Positions 39,885-48,322 of a stretch of DNA of 64,000 nt are shown here, piece by piece. This stretch comes from CAVQXR01 sp963717955 (GTDB lineage: Bacteria > Actinomycetota > Thermoleophilia > Gaiellales > Gaiellaceae). The stretch covers positions 124,001 to 188,000 of the forward strand of contig CAVQXR010000001.1 in the NCBI GenBank assembly GCA_963717955.1, in the 5' to 3' direction. Each line of letters opens with the position of its first letter. Position 1 is the first letter of the stretch. A model generated the notes under the pieces. The model was not told the origin of the DNA. It saw nothing but the letters and a program-made list of their open reading frames with translations, and ran no database searches. Position numbers and translations under genes: made by a program.

Positions 39885-40796
39885 ATGCTCGCGGCCGTGC
39901 GCACACGGCTTGGTTCCGCGGACGCGATGCTGCTCGCGACCGTCGTGATCTGGAGCCTGAACTTCACGGCGATCAAGTACGCGCTGGAGCACGGTTTCGA
40001 GGCGCTCGCCTACGCGGCGATGAGGTTCGGGATCGGCTCGCTCCTCTTCGCCGGGATCACGCTGTCGCGGGAGGGGAGCATGCGCGTCCGCCGCCGCGAC
40101 GCGCTGATCCTCTGCGTGCTCATCGGCCCCTGCCTGTACCTCAACCAGATGGGCTTCACGGCTTCGCTCGAGCTCACGAACGCCTCCACGGTCGCGCTGC
40201 TGTTCGGGACGCTTCCCGTGTTCGTCGGCCTGATCGCCCTCGCGGTGGGGATCGAGCGGCTGCGGACGCGGCACTGGGTCGCCGCCGTCGTCTCCTTCTC
40301 CGGCGTCGCGCTCGTCGCGACCGGGGCCGGCGGGGGGCTTTCGGGCGGTGTCGGCGGGATTCTCGTCGGGCTCGTCGCGCCGCTGACCTGGGCGGTCTAC
40401 TCGGTGACCGTGGCGCCGCTCCTGCGTCGCTACTCGCCGTACCGGATCAGCGCCGTCGCCGGGGTCGCCGCGATCGTGCCGCTCGCCGCGACGGCGGCGC
40501 CACAGCTCGCCGCGCTCGACTGGGGATCGGTCTCGACCCTCGCCTGGATGGCGCTGCTCTACAGCACGTTCCTCTCGTTCGTGCTGACGAACGTGCTCTG
40601 GTTCCGTTCGATCGACCAGGTCGGGGCCGCGCGCGCGTCACTCTACGCGAACCTGCAGCCCTTTCTGGGAGCGCTGTTCGCCGTCCTGCTGCTGTCCGAG
40701 TCGCTCGCCGCCGTCCAGATCGTGGGCGGCGCCGTGATCGCGGCCGGGATCCTGCTCGCTCGCCCGCGGCGGCCGCCGGTGGAGATCGTGGACTGA
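39885..40796 (+). CDS. EamA/DMT-superfamily transporter
   Basis: A 303-residue protein with ten hydrophobic segments arranged as two EamA repeats; the first opens with MLLATVVIWSLNFTAIKYAL, the second with GLVAPLTWAVYSVTVAPLL. The segment SLYANLQPFLGALFAVLLLSE is the usual near-C-terminal EamA signature. These permeases export amino acids or other metabolites. ATG 39885 chosen because TM1 begins just after it. Confidence 0.82.
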   Translation: MLAAVRTRLGSADAMLLATVVIWSLNFTAIKYALEHGFEALAYAAMRFGIGSLLFAGITLSREGSMRVRRRDALILCVLIGPCLYLNQMGFTASLELTNASTVALLFGTLPVFVGLIALAVGIERLRTRHWVAAVVSFSGVALVATGAGGGLSGGVGGILVGLVAPLTWAVYSVTVAPLLRRYSPYRISAVAGVAAIVPLAATAAPQLAALDWGSVSTLAWMALLYSTFLSFVLTNVLWFRSIDQVGAARASLYANLQPFLGALFAVLLLSESLAAVQIVGGAVIAAGILLARPRRPPVEIVD

Positions 40797-40820
40797 TCCC
40801 GAGCTGACTATCCTTGCACC

Positions 40821-41465
40821 GTGACGACCATCTTTGTCGACTTCGACGGCACGATCACCGAGCACGATCTCCTCGACAGGATCGCCCAGACCTTCGGCGA
40901 TCCGGACGTGTACGCCGAGGTCGACCGTGGCCTCGATGTGGGCAGGCTCACGTTGCACGACGTGCTGCGCCGGGAGTTCGAGCCGGTGACGGCGCCGCTG
41001 TCCGAGGTCGTCGAGTGGGTGCTCGCGCATGCGGTCGTGCGACCCGGCTTCGACGAGCTCGTCGAGTTCGCACGGGAGCGGGACGCGCGGCTCGTCGTGC
41101 TCTCGAGCGGCTTCCGCGAGCTCATCCTGCCGGTGCTCGAGCGAGCGGGCCACGGGGAGCTCGAGCTGCTTTCGAACCGGATCGATCCGCGGCCGGACGG
41201 CTGGGTGGCCCACTTCCGGGACACGCTCGACTGCGAGGTGTGCGGCGAGCCCTGCAAGCGCCGGGCGGTCGTGGAGGCGTCGAACGGCGGGCCGGCCGTG
41301 TACGTGGGTGACGGCATCTCCGATCGCTGCGGCGCGGCCGCGTCGGACCTCGTCTTCGCACGGCGCGGGCTCGCCCGCTGGCTCGAGGAGCAGGGATCCG
41401 GGTACGTCGCGTTCGACGATTTCCACGACGTCGTCGGCGGCCTGCGCGGGGGAGGCGTCTGGTGA
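40821..41465 (+). CDS. HAD-superfamily phosphatase, MtnX-like
   Basis: A 214-residue HAD hydrolase with the nucleophile motif DFDGTITEHD at residues 7-16, motif II SSGF, and motif IV GDGISDRCGAA. The four-cysteine insertion CEVCGEPCKRR resembles MtnX, which dephosphorylates a methylthiopentenyl phosphate in methionine salvage. No other salvage genes are near, so another phosphoserine-phosphatase-like role is possible. TATCCT (40809-40814) is 6 bases before the GTG. Its stop overlaps the GNAT gene start (GTGA). Confidence 0.75.
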   Translation: MTTIFVDFDGTITEHDLLDRIAQTFGDPDVYAEVDRGLDVGRLTLHDVLRREFEPVTAPLSEVVEWVLAHAVVRPGFDELVEFARERDARLVVLSSGFRELILPVLERAGHGELELLSNRIDPRPDGWVAHFRDTLDCEVCGEPCKRRAVVEASNGGPAVYVGDGISDRCGAAASDLVFARRGLARWLEEQGSGYVAFDDFHDVVGGLRGGGVW

Positions 41466-42481
41466 GCGCCGTCCGGAGGGCCACGGCGGCCGATCTTCCG
41501 GCGTTGCGCCGGCTCTGGGACGCGTTCCAGGCGGAGGTGCCCGAGCCGCGGCACCGTGCGGTCCCGCCCGAGAGCGAATGGGCGGAGATCCCTCCCTACC
41601 TCGAGCAGCACCTCGCGCTGGTCGCCGAGGATGGCTCGGGCCCCGTCGGGTACGCGCTCGCGAGGCTCCAGGCGCCGGGGCTCTGCCACCTGGTCGACCT
41701 CTACGTCCGTCCGGAGGGCCGCCGGGGAGGCGTCGCGAAGGAGCTGATCGCCGAGGTCGCGGCATGGGGCCGGACCGGAGGCGCGCAGACGATGACGCTC
41801 GAGGTGCTGACCTCGAACGTGGACGCGCGGGTCGTGTACGAGCGGCTCGGGTTCGCGGAGGAGTCGCGGAACCTGTACCTCTCGCTCGACGCCCTCGCTT
41901 CGCGTGTCGCCCGGTCGGAGCGGGCGCCGTCGTTCGGGTCGATCCACGTGCAGACGGACGACGCGGACGCGGTCGTCCGCGCCGTCATGCAATACATGCC
42001 GAGGCTTCCGGGCGAGTCGCGCGGCGGCGTCGTCCTGAAGCCGCGCAACGGCTGGACCGCCGTCTACGAGGAGCTCTGCGACCGCGAACCGCAGATGCTG
42101 CGGCGGCTCGCCCGCGAGCTGTCCGACCGCCTCGGCGCGGTCGTGCTCGCAATCGGCGTCGAGGAGTCCGCCGTCGTCCGGTACCTCCTGCTCGAGCGGG
42201 GCCTCGTGCTCGACGAATACGCTTCCGTGCCCGAGTACCAGGGCTCGCTGGCACCTGGCGAGGTGATCTCGCTCGAGGCCAACCCGACCGTGCTCGCGAG
42301 ACTGACCGGTGCCGACCCACAGCGCGTGCGTGAGGTCGCCCTGACTGCGGAGACGCCCGCCGAGCTGCCCGCGCCGCTCGAGCTGCTCGCCGGCCTCGCG
42401 GCAGTGATCGGCGTGGAGGGCGCGGTCCACGGCTACGACGCCGCGCGCGGGATCCCCGGCGCCGTCCTGCTGGACGTCTAG
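41462..42481 (+). CDS. GNAT acetyltransferase with extra C-terminal domain
   Basis: A 339-residue protein. Residues 1-150 form a GNAT domain: AVRRATAADLPALRRLWDAF, then LVDLYVRPEGRRGGVAKELI (the acetyl-CoA-binding R/Q-x-x-G-x-G/A loop) and ARVVYERLGFAEESRNLYL. Residues 160-339 are an additional alpha/beta region rich in Val/Leu/Ala with no named family; it may be a second, degenerate GNAT fold or a substrate domain. It is translationally coupled to the phosphatase. Confidence 0.75.
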   Translation: MSAVRRATAADLPALRRLWDAFQAEVPEPRHRAVPPESEWAEIPPYLEQHLALVAEDGSGPVGYALARLQAPGLCHLVDLYVRPEGRRGGVAKELIAEVAAWGRTGGAQTMTLEVLTSNVDARVVYERLGFAEESRNLYLSLDALASRVARSERAPSFGSIHVQTDDADAVVRAVMQYMPRLPGESRGGVVLKPRNGWTAVYEELCDREPQMLRRLARELSDRLGAVVLAIGVEESAVVRYLLLERGLVLDEYASVPEYQGSLAPGEVISLEANPTVLARLTGADPQRVREVALTAETPAELPAPLELLAGLAAVIGVEGAVHGYDAARGIPGAVLLDV

Positions 42482-42490
42482 ACCCGGCGG

Positions 42491-43924
42491 TCAGAAGCCG
42501 GCGGCGAGGCCGTCCTTGCGGGGGTCCGAGCCCGCGATCAGCCCGTCCCCGTGCAGCTGCACGATCTGGCCACCGCCGAAGCCGTACACGTCCTCGTCCC
42601 GGCGCACGGTGAAGCCTGCCCGTTCCAGCTCCTCCGCCAGGGCCCACAGCCCCTCCTCGAGCAGCACGGCGTCCCCGTCGACGCGGAAGCGGGGGCGATC
42701 GAGGGCCGCCTGCGGGTCGAGCCCGTCGTCGACCAGCCCGGAGACGAGCTGCATGTGAGCCTGGGCCTGGATGAAGCCTCCCATGTTGCCGAACGGCCCG
42801 AGCAACGCGCCGTCCCGCAGGAGCATTCCCGGGATGATCGTGTGGTACGGGCGCCGACCTGGCTCGACCCCGCCGGACACCGAGAAGCACGCGCCCCGGT
42901 TCTGGAGCACGACGCCGGTGCCGGGCGCGACGACGAGGGAGCCGAAGGAGTAGTAGACGCTCTGGATGAACGACACCGCCGTGCGGTCGCCATCGACGAC
43001 GCAGAGGTAGACCGTGCCGCCGGGAAGCTCGCGGGCGTTGCCCGGGATCTCGCCGCGGCGGCGCTCGAGGTAGGAGGGCTCGAGCAGATCGGAGACGTCG
43101 GCGCCGTCGCGGACGCGAACGAACGCGTCCTCGAGCGCGAGCTTCGCGCACGCGACGCGGTTGGCGAGCGTCGGCTCGAGCCCCTGGAGAAGGCCGAGGG
43201 CCTCGAGCGCCGCGACCCCCTGGCCGGGAGGCGGGAGCTCGAGCACCTCCGTGCCCCGGTACTCGAGCCGCAGGGGCTCGACCCAGCCAGGCGAGAACGC
43301 CGCGAGGTCGTCCTCGTCGAGCCAGCTCACCGCGGCCATCGCGCGGGCGACGCGTCCCTGGTAGAAGGCGTCGGGACCGCCCTCCGCGATCGCCCGCAGC
43401 GTGGCAGCGAGCTCCGGGAGCGAGACGCGATCGCCCATCCGGGGGACGGGCCCGAGCTCCGGCGGCGACTCGCTCCGCTGCCACATGTCCGCCGTGTGCC
43501 AGCCGGCCGCGTACCCGTGCTCGGCGACGTCGATCGCGTCGGCGAGGCAGACGTCGAGGCCGAGCCGGCCGTGCCGCTCCACGAGGTTCGCCCAACCGGC
43601 GACCGAGCCGGGAACCGTGACCGAGAGGGGACCTTGCTCGGCGACCGGCTCGAGCTGCTCGGCCTTCGCCGGCGCGGGGCCGGCGGCATCGAGCCCGTCG
43701 GCACGCCCGTCCCGCCAGACGATCGCGAAGCAGTCCCCGCCGATCCCGGTCGACATCGGCTCGGTGACGCAGAGCATCGCCGCCGCCGCGACCGCGGCGT
43801 CGGCCGCGTTGCCGCCGCGCTGCAGAGCGCGCAGGCCGGCATGGGTCGCGAGCGTCTGGCTCGTCGCCACCATCGCGTTCAACGCGACCGTGGGCCGTCG
43901 CCCGTAGGAGAAGCGGAAGGGCAC
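42491..43924 (-). CDS. Gamma-glutamyltransferase family Ntn-hydrolase
   Basis: A 477-residue GGT-fold proenzyme. N-terminal domain with LRALQRGGNAADAAVAAAAM and VTEPMSTGIGGDCFAIV. The autoprocessing/nucleophile threonine is Thr304 in ELPGGTVYLCVVDGDRTA, then SVYYSFGSLVV and the C-terminal PYHTIIPGMLLRDGALLGPFG. It would cleave or transfer gamma-glutamyl groups, or be a related acylase. No signal peptide is evident from the chosen start, so it may be cytoplasmic. GTG 43924 has TAGGAT (43933-43938) 8 bases upstream. Divergent from a GST gene. Confidence 0.85.
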   Translation of the reverse strand: MPFRFSYGRRPTVALNAMVATSQTLATHAGLRALQRGGNAADAAVAAAAMLCVTEPMSTGIGGDCFAIVWRDGRADGLDAAGPAPAKAEQLEPVAEQGPLSVTVPGSVAGWANLVERHGRLGLDVCLADAIDVAEHGYAAGWHTADMWQRSESPPELGPVPRMGDRVSLPELAATLRAIAEGGPDAFYQGRVARAMAAVSWLDEDDLAAFSPGWVEPLRLEYRGTEVLELPPPGQGVAALEALGLLQGLEPTLANRVACAKLALEDAFVRVRDGADVSDLLEPSYLERRRGEIPGNARELPGGTVYLCVVDGDRTAVSFIQSVYYSFGSLVVAPGTGVVLQNRGACFSVSGGVEPGRRPYHTIIPGMLLRDGALLGPFGNMGGFIQAQAHMQLVSGLVDDGLDPQAALDRPRFRVDGDAVLLEEGLWALAEELERAGFTVRRDEDVYGFGGGQIVQLHGDGLIAGSDPRKDGLAAGF

Positions 43925-43985
43925 GGTCCACAATCCTACGGCGCTCCCGGCTACGATCGAGCGACACCCGATCGGGGAGGAAGCC

Positions 43986-44579
43986 TTGCTGACGATCTTC
44001 GACGCGCCGCGCTGCCCGTACTGTGCCCGCGTTCGCATCCAGCTCGACGAGAAGGGGATCGACCACGAGCTCGTGATCGTGGATCTCGACGACCGGCCGG
44101 CCTTCATCAAGGAGCTGAATCCTCCGGCAGGGCGGGTGCCCGTGCTCCAGGAGGGCGAGTTCGTGCTGCCCGAGTCGCCCGTGATCATGGAGTATCTCGA
44201 GGAGCGCTTCCCGACCCCGCCGCTCCTGCCCGCCGACCCGGCCGAGCGGGCCTTCACGCGCCTGCTTCTGTTCCGCTTCGACGAGTACCTCGGGAATCCG
44301 TACTACGACCTCTACCTCGACCGGCCCAGCGGATCGGCCGAACGCCTGCACGGGGTTCTCGCCGCGCTCGAGGAGCGGCTTGCCGCGTCTCCCTATCTCG
44401 CGGGGTCGACGTACGGGCTCGCCGATATCGCCTACGTCCCGTGGATCTACCGAGCGGAGTCGCGCCTGCGCTTCGACCTCTCGCCGTACCCGGCGCTTCG
44501 TGCGTGGGCGGACCGGCTCGCGGAGCGCCCGGCCGTTGCCGCCGAGCGGGACGTCGTCCACGCCCTGTTCGGAACCTGA
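43986..44579 (+). CDS. Glutathione S-transferase-like protein
   Basis: A 197-residue protein with an N-terminal thioredoxin-fold domain carrying C-P-Y-C at residues 10-13 (DAPRCPYCARVRIQL), the cis-proline strand RVPVLQEGEFVLPESPVIMEYL, and a helical C-terminal domain. It resembles the omega/stringent-starvation (SspA)-like GSTs that use a cysteine. TTG start after a strong Shine-Dalgarno GGGGAGGA, with TACGAT (43951-43956) as likely -10. It pairs divergently with the gamma-glutamyltransferase gene. Confidence 0.8.
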   Translation: MLTIFDAPRCPYCARVRIQLDEKGIDHELVIVDLDDRPAFIKELNPPAGRVPVLQEGEFVLPESPVIMEYLEERFPTPPLLPADPAERAFTRLLLFRFDEYLGNPYYDLYLDRPSGSAERLHGVLAALEERLAASPYLAGSTYGLADIAYVPWIYRAESRLRFDLSPYPALRAWADRLAERPAVAAERDVVHALFGT

Positions 44580-44591
44580 GGAGGCCGAGCC

Positions 44592-45314
44592 TCAGACCCG
44601 GGACGGGGCGACGCGCTCGGCGACCTCGAGGAACCGGGTCGCCAGCTCGTAGCCGATCTCGTTCCAGCGTCCGATCGAGAGGTCCGTCTCGGCGCGGAGC
44701 CGGTCGGGGTCGAATCCTGTCCGGTCGGCCTCCGGAAGCGTCTCCCACTCGGCGATCCAGCGCAGCCAGTCGGCGCGTGTCGTCTCCGCGTGGAACTGCA
44801 GGCCCCAGGCTCGCTCGCCGAGGCGGTAGGCCTGCCAGCAGAGCGCGTTGCGGGCGAGCGGGACTGCGTTCTGCGGGAGGTCGAACCGGTAGTAGTGCCA
44901 CTGGAGGGCGGTCATCCGCTCGGGCAGGCTGAAGAAGAGCGGGTCGTCCTTCGCCGCCGGCAGCAGCTCCACGTCGTAGAAGCCGATCTCGGGCCACTCC
45001 GACGGGTGGACCGCGGCTCCGGCCGCCTTCGCGATCAGCTGGCCGCCGAGGCAGATCCCGAGCAGCGGCGTCCCGCGCTCGAGGAAGCGCTGGACGAGTG
45101 CGTTCTCGTCACGCAGCCAGGGGTGGTCGTCCTCCTCGTGCGTGTTCATCACCCCGCCGAAGATCATCACGGCCCCGTAGTCGTCGATCGGGAGCGGAGG
45201 CGGAGAGCCCCAGGCGAGGCTCCACTCCTCGATCCGGTCTCCCCGCGTCTCGGCGGCCTGGGCGAACACGCCCGAGCAGGGCGGCGGCTCGTGGATGAGC
45301 GCGAGGACGTCCAC
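44592..45314 (-). CDS. Class I glutamine amidotransferase-like protein
   Basis: A 240-residue stand-alone GATase: nucleophile Cys88 in GTPLLGICLGGQLIAKA, and the His-x-Glu pair in WGLQFHAETTRADW near 180. Such lone domains act as gamma-glutamyl hydrolases or as GMP-synthase-like amidotransferases of unknown partner. GTG 45314 has TAGACT (45322-45327) 7 bases upstream; this -10 is formed partly by the CTAG boundary of the adjacent mobile element. Confidence 0.8.
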   Translation of the reverse strand: MDVLALIHEPPPCSGVFAQAAETRGDRIEEWSLAWGSPPPLPIDDYGAVMIFGGVMNTHEEDDHPWLRDENALVQRFLERGTPLLGICLGGQLIAKAAGAAVHPSEWPEIGFYDVELLPAAKDDPLFFSLPERMTALQWHYYRFDLPQNAVPLARNALCWQAYRLGERAWGLQFHAETTRADWLRWIAEWETLPEADRTGFDPDRLRAETDLSIGRWNEIGYELATRFLEVAERVAPSRV

Positions 45315-45324
45315 GCCAGGGAGT

Positions 45325-45492
45325 CTAGTGCTCCGTCTGGGGATTCCCTTGATGCTCCAGCGCGCGAAACGCGAGCCAGGGGAGGACGCAGGGAGCGCCC
45401 GTATTCGTGAATACGGGCGCGACCGAGGACGATGCCTGGCGACGTGTTGCAGCCGCCTGGAGCGCAAGGCGATTCCTGAGACGGAGCACTAG
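45325..45492. mobile_element. MITE-like palindromic element, copy 1 (168 bp including CTAG ends)
   Basis: Bounded by CTAG on both sides, with 14-bp inverted ends CTAGTGCTCCGTCT and AGACGGAGCACTAG. The outer arms also pair imperfectly, and the centre is a perfect hairpin (GCGCCCGTATT with AATACGGGCGC around a 4-base loop). There is no coding capacity. A second copy at 52029-52196 is its reverse complement, with about 14 mismatches and no indels by eye. The right CTAG contains the TAG stop of the aminotransferase gene (45489-45491); the left CTAG contributes to the -10 box of the amidotransferase gene. CTAG is probably the duplicated target site. Confidence 0.8.
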
Positions 45493-46328
45493 GACGGCGG
45501 CGCCTGTGCAGCGCGGCGCAGCGCGGCCTGCAGGGCACTCGAGGCCGGTCCGGGCCGTCCGTCGCCGACCGGCCGTCCGTCGAGCTCGACGAGCGGCATG
45601 ATCTCGCGAACGGACGACGAGGTGAAGGACTCGTCGCCGGCTGCGAGCGCCTGGACGCCGTAGCGGCCCTCCTCGACGGTGAAGCCTTCGCCCGCCGCGG
45701 CCTCGAGCACCTGGCGACGCGTGACGCCTGCGAGGATCCCGAGCTCGAGCGTGGGCGTGTAGAGGGTCGTGCCGACCCGCCACCAGACGTTCGTGACCGG
45801 CCCCTCGAGCACCCATCCGTCGGTCGAGACGAACACGGCGTCGTCGGCCCCGCGGCGGCGGGCCTCGGCCTCGCCCGACATGTTGAGCGCGTAGCTGGTC
45901 GACTTGACCCCGGCGAGCATCCACGGCTCCGAACGCTGCCGGGTGTCGAGGGCGAGCGTCAGCGCGATCGCCCTCAGGCCCCGGGCGCGCCGCTCCTCGA
46001 GATCGGGGGGAAGCGGGCTGACGAGGGCCAGCGCACACGGTGTGTCGCCTCCCTCGCGACCGCCCGTCCAGTAGAGGCGGAGCGCGCAGTTGCGCTCCGC
46101 CGCCGACTCGAGCGCCTGCCGGGACAGGCGCTCCAGCTCCACGCCGTCCACCGGTGGGATGCCGATGCGCGCGGCCGAGGCGGACAGGCGCGCGAGATGC
46201 TCGTCCATCCGGAACGGGCGCCCCTCGTAGACGCGGAGCGTCTCGAATGCCGCGAGGCCCCGGAGGAGGCCCAGATCGTCCGCGTGGAGCACCGGCTGCT
46301 CCGGATCGACCGGGCCGCGCCCGGACAC
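45489..46328 (-). CDS. pabC: Class IV PLP aminotransferase (aminodeoxychorismate lyase/PabC or branched-chain type)
   Basis: About 279 residues. The fold-type IV features are VSGRGPVDPEQPVLHADDLG, GLAAFETLRVYEGRPFRMDEHL, the PLP-lysine in LAGVKSTSYALNMSGEAEA (near 150), EGPVTNVWWRVG and TSSSVREIMPLVELDG. Being directly downstream of pabB and almost overlapping it, the likely role is conversion of aminodeoxychorismate to p-aminobenzoate plus pyruvate for folate; D-amino acid or branched-chain activity is an alternative. Start uncertain: GTG 46328 is used here, but a CTG overlapping the pabB stop would add a few residues. The TAG stop lies inside the mobile element's CTAG. Confidence 0.78.
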   Translation of the reverse strand: MSGRGPVDPEQPVLHADDLGLLRGLAAFETLRVYEGRPFRMDEHLARLSASAARIGIPPVDGVELERLSRQALESAAERNCALRLYWTGGREGGDTPCALALVSPLPPDLEERRARGLRAIALTLALDTRQRSEPWMLAGVKSTSYALNMSGEAEARRRGADDAVFVSTDGWVLEGPVTNVWWRVGTTLYTPTLELGILAGVTRRQVLEAAAGEGFTVEEGRYGVQALAAGDESFTSSSVREIMPLVELDGRPVGDGRPGPASSALQAALRRAAQAPPS

Positions 46329-46345
46329 GGCGACGGCCAGCAGTG

Positions 46346-47407
46346 TCAGGCGGCCACCGCCTCCGGGACGGGCGCGCCGATCGCGGCGAGCAGCGGGCGG
46401 GCCTTCACCCAGGACTCCTCGATCTCGGCCCGCGGCTCCGAGTCCCAGACGACACCGCCGCCGACCCAGAGGTGGATCCGGTCGCGCGCGACGGCGAACG
46501 TGCGGATCGTCAGCGCGAGGTCGAAATCTCCGCTCGGGTAGACGCGTCCAAGCGCGCCCATCGAGGCACCCCGGCCGACCGGCTCGAGCGCGGCGATGTG
46601 ATCGACGGCCGAGATCTTGGGGGCTCCGGTCACCGAGCCGCCCGGGAACATCGCGGTCAGGACGTCGGCGAGCCCGACGCCGTCGGCGATCATGCCCTCG
46701 ACGGTCGAGACGAGATGGACGACGCCGGCGAGGTGTCGCTCGGCCATCACCTCCGGCCAGCGAACCGAGCCCGGACGGCAGACGCGTGAGAGATCGTTGC
46801 GCTCGAGATCGACGATCATCATGTGCTCGGCGGCGTCCTTCTCCGACTCCCGCAGCGTGTCGTCGGATCCGCAGGGTCGGGTGCCCTTGATCGGCATCGT
46901 CGCGAGCCGGCTGCCCCGGCGGGAGAGGAAGAGCTCCGGCGACCCCGACACGATCGTCCAGCCGTCGCCGACAAAGGCGTCTCCGTGCAGCGGGCGCAGG
47001 GGGGCGAGCGCGACGGCAATGCCCCTGACGTCGCCCCTGAACGGCGCGGAAAGGTGCTGGACGAGGTTCACCTGGTACACGTCGCCGCGGGCGATCGCCG
47101 CGTGCACCTCCTCCACGGCGGCGCCGTAGGCGGAATCGCTCCACGTCTGCGCGAAGCGCCCGACTCTGAACCCGCGAGGCGCCGGCACGCACTCTCCGGA
47201 CCGGCGGACGCGACAGGCCGCGAGGGGGAGCGGGCACGGCTCCGGCGGATCGGGCGACGACGTTCGGCGGATCGCGGACGACAGGCCGTAGCCGAGATAG
47301 AGGTCGGCCCAGCCCTCGCTTCCGGACGCGCCGTCGAAGAAGCCCTGCTCGCGGAGGTGGGCTTCGATCCGCTCGAAGGCGCCGGATGCCTGGTAGACCT
47401 CGAGCAT
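46346..47407 (-). CDS. pabB: Para-aminobenzoate synthase component I (chorismate-binding)
   Basis: A 353-residue chorismate-binding enzyme. IARGDVYQVNLVQHLSAPF, GSPELFLSRRGSRLATMPIKGTRP (with the P-I-K-G-T signature of PabB), EHMMIVDLERNDLSRV, FPGGSVTGAPKISAVDHI, and WVGGGVVWDSEPRAEIEESW are all present. With an amidotransferase subunit it makes 4-amino-4-deoxychorismate. No pabA-type partner is adjacent, although a stand-alone amidotransferase lies at 44592-45314. ATG 47407 has TAGACT (47416-47421) 8 bases upstream. Confidence 0.88.
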   Translation of the reverse strand: MLEVYQASGAFERIEAHLREQGFFDGASGSEGWADLYLGYGLSSAIRRTSSPDPPEPCPLPLAACRVRRSGECVPAPRGFRVGRFAQTWSDSAYGAAVEEVHAAIARGDVYQVNLVQHLSAPFRGDVRGIAVALAPLRPLHGDAFVGDGWTIVSGSPELFLSRRGSRLATMPIKGTRPCGSDDTLRESEKDAAEHMMIVDLERNDLSRVCRPGSVRWPEVMAERHLAGVVHLVSTVEGMIADGVGLADVLTAMFPGGSVTGAPKISAVDHIAALEPVGRGASMGALGRVYPSGDFDLALTIRTFAVARDRIHLWVGGGVVWDSEPRAEIEESWVKARPLLAAIGAPVPEAVAA

Positions 47408-47485
47408 CTGCCCGGAGTCTACGGGCGGCGGGCGGCGACACGTGACGGGGTGCGGTGCTCCTTCGGCGTCCGTAGAATCGCGGCG

Positions 47486-48304
47486 ATGAACGAACGGCCG
47501 ATCGGGGTGTTCGATTCGGGGGCCGGCGGGCTGACCCTCCTGCACGAATGCCTCGTGACGATGCCGCACGAGGACTTCGTCTACCTGGGCGACAGCGCAC
47601 GCTGCCCCTACGGGCCGCGTCCGGCCGGCGAGATCGCCAGGTTCGCGCTCGAGATCGCCTCCTTCCTCGAGACAACCGGCGTGAAGCTCGTGCTGGCCGC
47701 CTGCAACTCGGCGACCGCCGCCGCACTGCCGCTGCTGCAGGAGCGGCTCTCGGTCACGGTGCTGGGCGTGCTGACGCCCGAAGCCCGGGCAGCCGTGCAG
47801 GTGACACGAAACCGCCGCATCGGCGTGCTCGCCACCGAGGCGACGGTCGCGAGCGGGCGCTACGGCGCCGCCGTGCGCCTGCTCGACGCGGGCTGCCACG
47901 TGATCGAGGTCGCCTGCCCGAGGCTCGTGCCGCTGATCGAGGCCGGCGCGCCCGCCGAGCACCTCGCCGCGACCCTCCGTGAGTACGTGCAGCCGCTGAA
48001 GGCGGCGGGCGTTGACACCGTGATCCTCGGCTGCACGCACTACCCGCTCATCCGGCCCGCGGTCGAGCGGGTGTTCGGTCGCGGCGTGCACCTCGTCTTC
48101 TCGGCCGAGGAGACCGCCCGCGAGATCGCCGAGACGCTCGCCCGCAAGGGGATCGCGAACGATCAGGGGCGCGAGGGCGCGACCCGGTTCCTCACGACCG
48201 GGCCGCCGGACGAGTTCCGCGCGCTCGGCGAGCGCTTCCTCCAGCTTCCGATCGGGGAGGTCGAGCGGGTCTCGCTCGCCGAGCTCGAGCGGTCGGCTGC
48301 ATGA
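47486..48304 (+). CDS. murI: Glutamate racemase
   Basis: A 272-residue racemase: IGVFDSGAGGLTLLHECL, YLGDSARCPYG, the first catalytic Cys73 in LAACNSATAAA and the second, Cys183, in ILGCTHYPLIRP. It supplies D-glutamate for peptidoglycan. TAGAAT (47473-47478) lies 7 bases before the ATG. The gene leads a housekeeping run with rph, rdgB and pyrE on the same strand. Confidence 0.93.
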   Translation: MNERPIGVFDSGAGGLTLLHECLVTMPHEDFVYLGDSARCPYGPRPAGEIARFALEIASFLETTGVKLVLAACNSATAAALPLLQERLSVTVLGVLTPEARAAVQVTRNRRIGVLATEATVASGRYGAAVRLLDAGCHVIEVACPRLVPLIEAGAPAEHLAATLREYVQPLKAAGVDTVILGCTHYPLIRPAVERVFGRGVHLVFSAEETAREIAETLARKGIANDQGREGATRFLTTGPPDEFRALGERFLQLPIGEVERVSLAELERSAA

Positions 48305-48322
48305 CGGCCGTCGAGGGTCGGG

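Noticed and set aside
41985..44561. An 858-codon minus-strand open frame
   Set aside because: Shifted-frame shadow of the gamma-glutamyltransferase and antisense to the GST-like and GNAT genes; no domain is visible.
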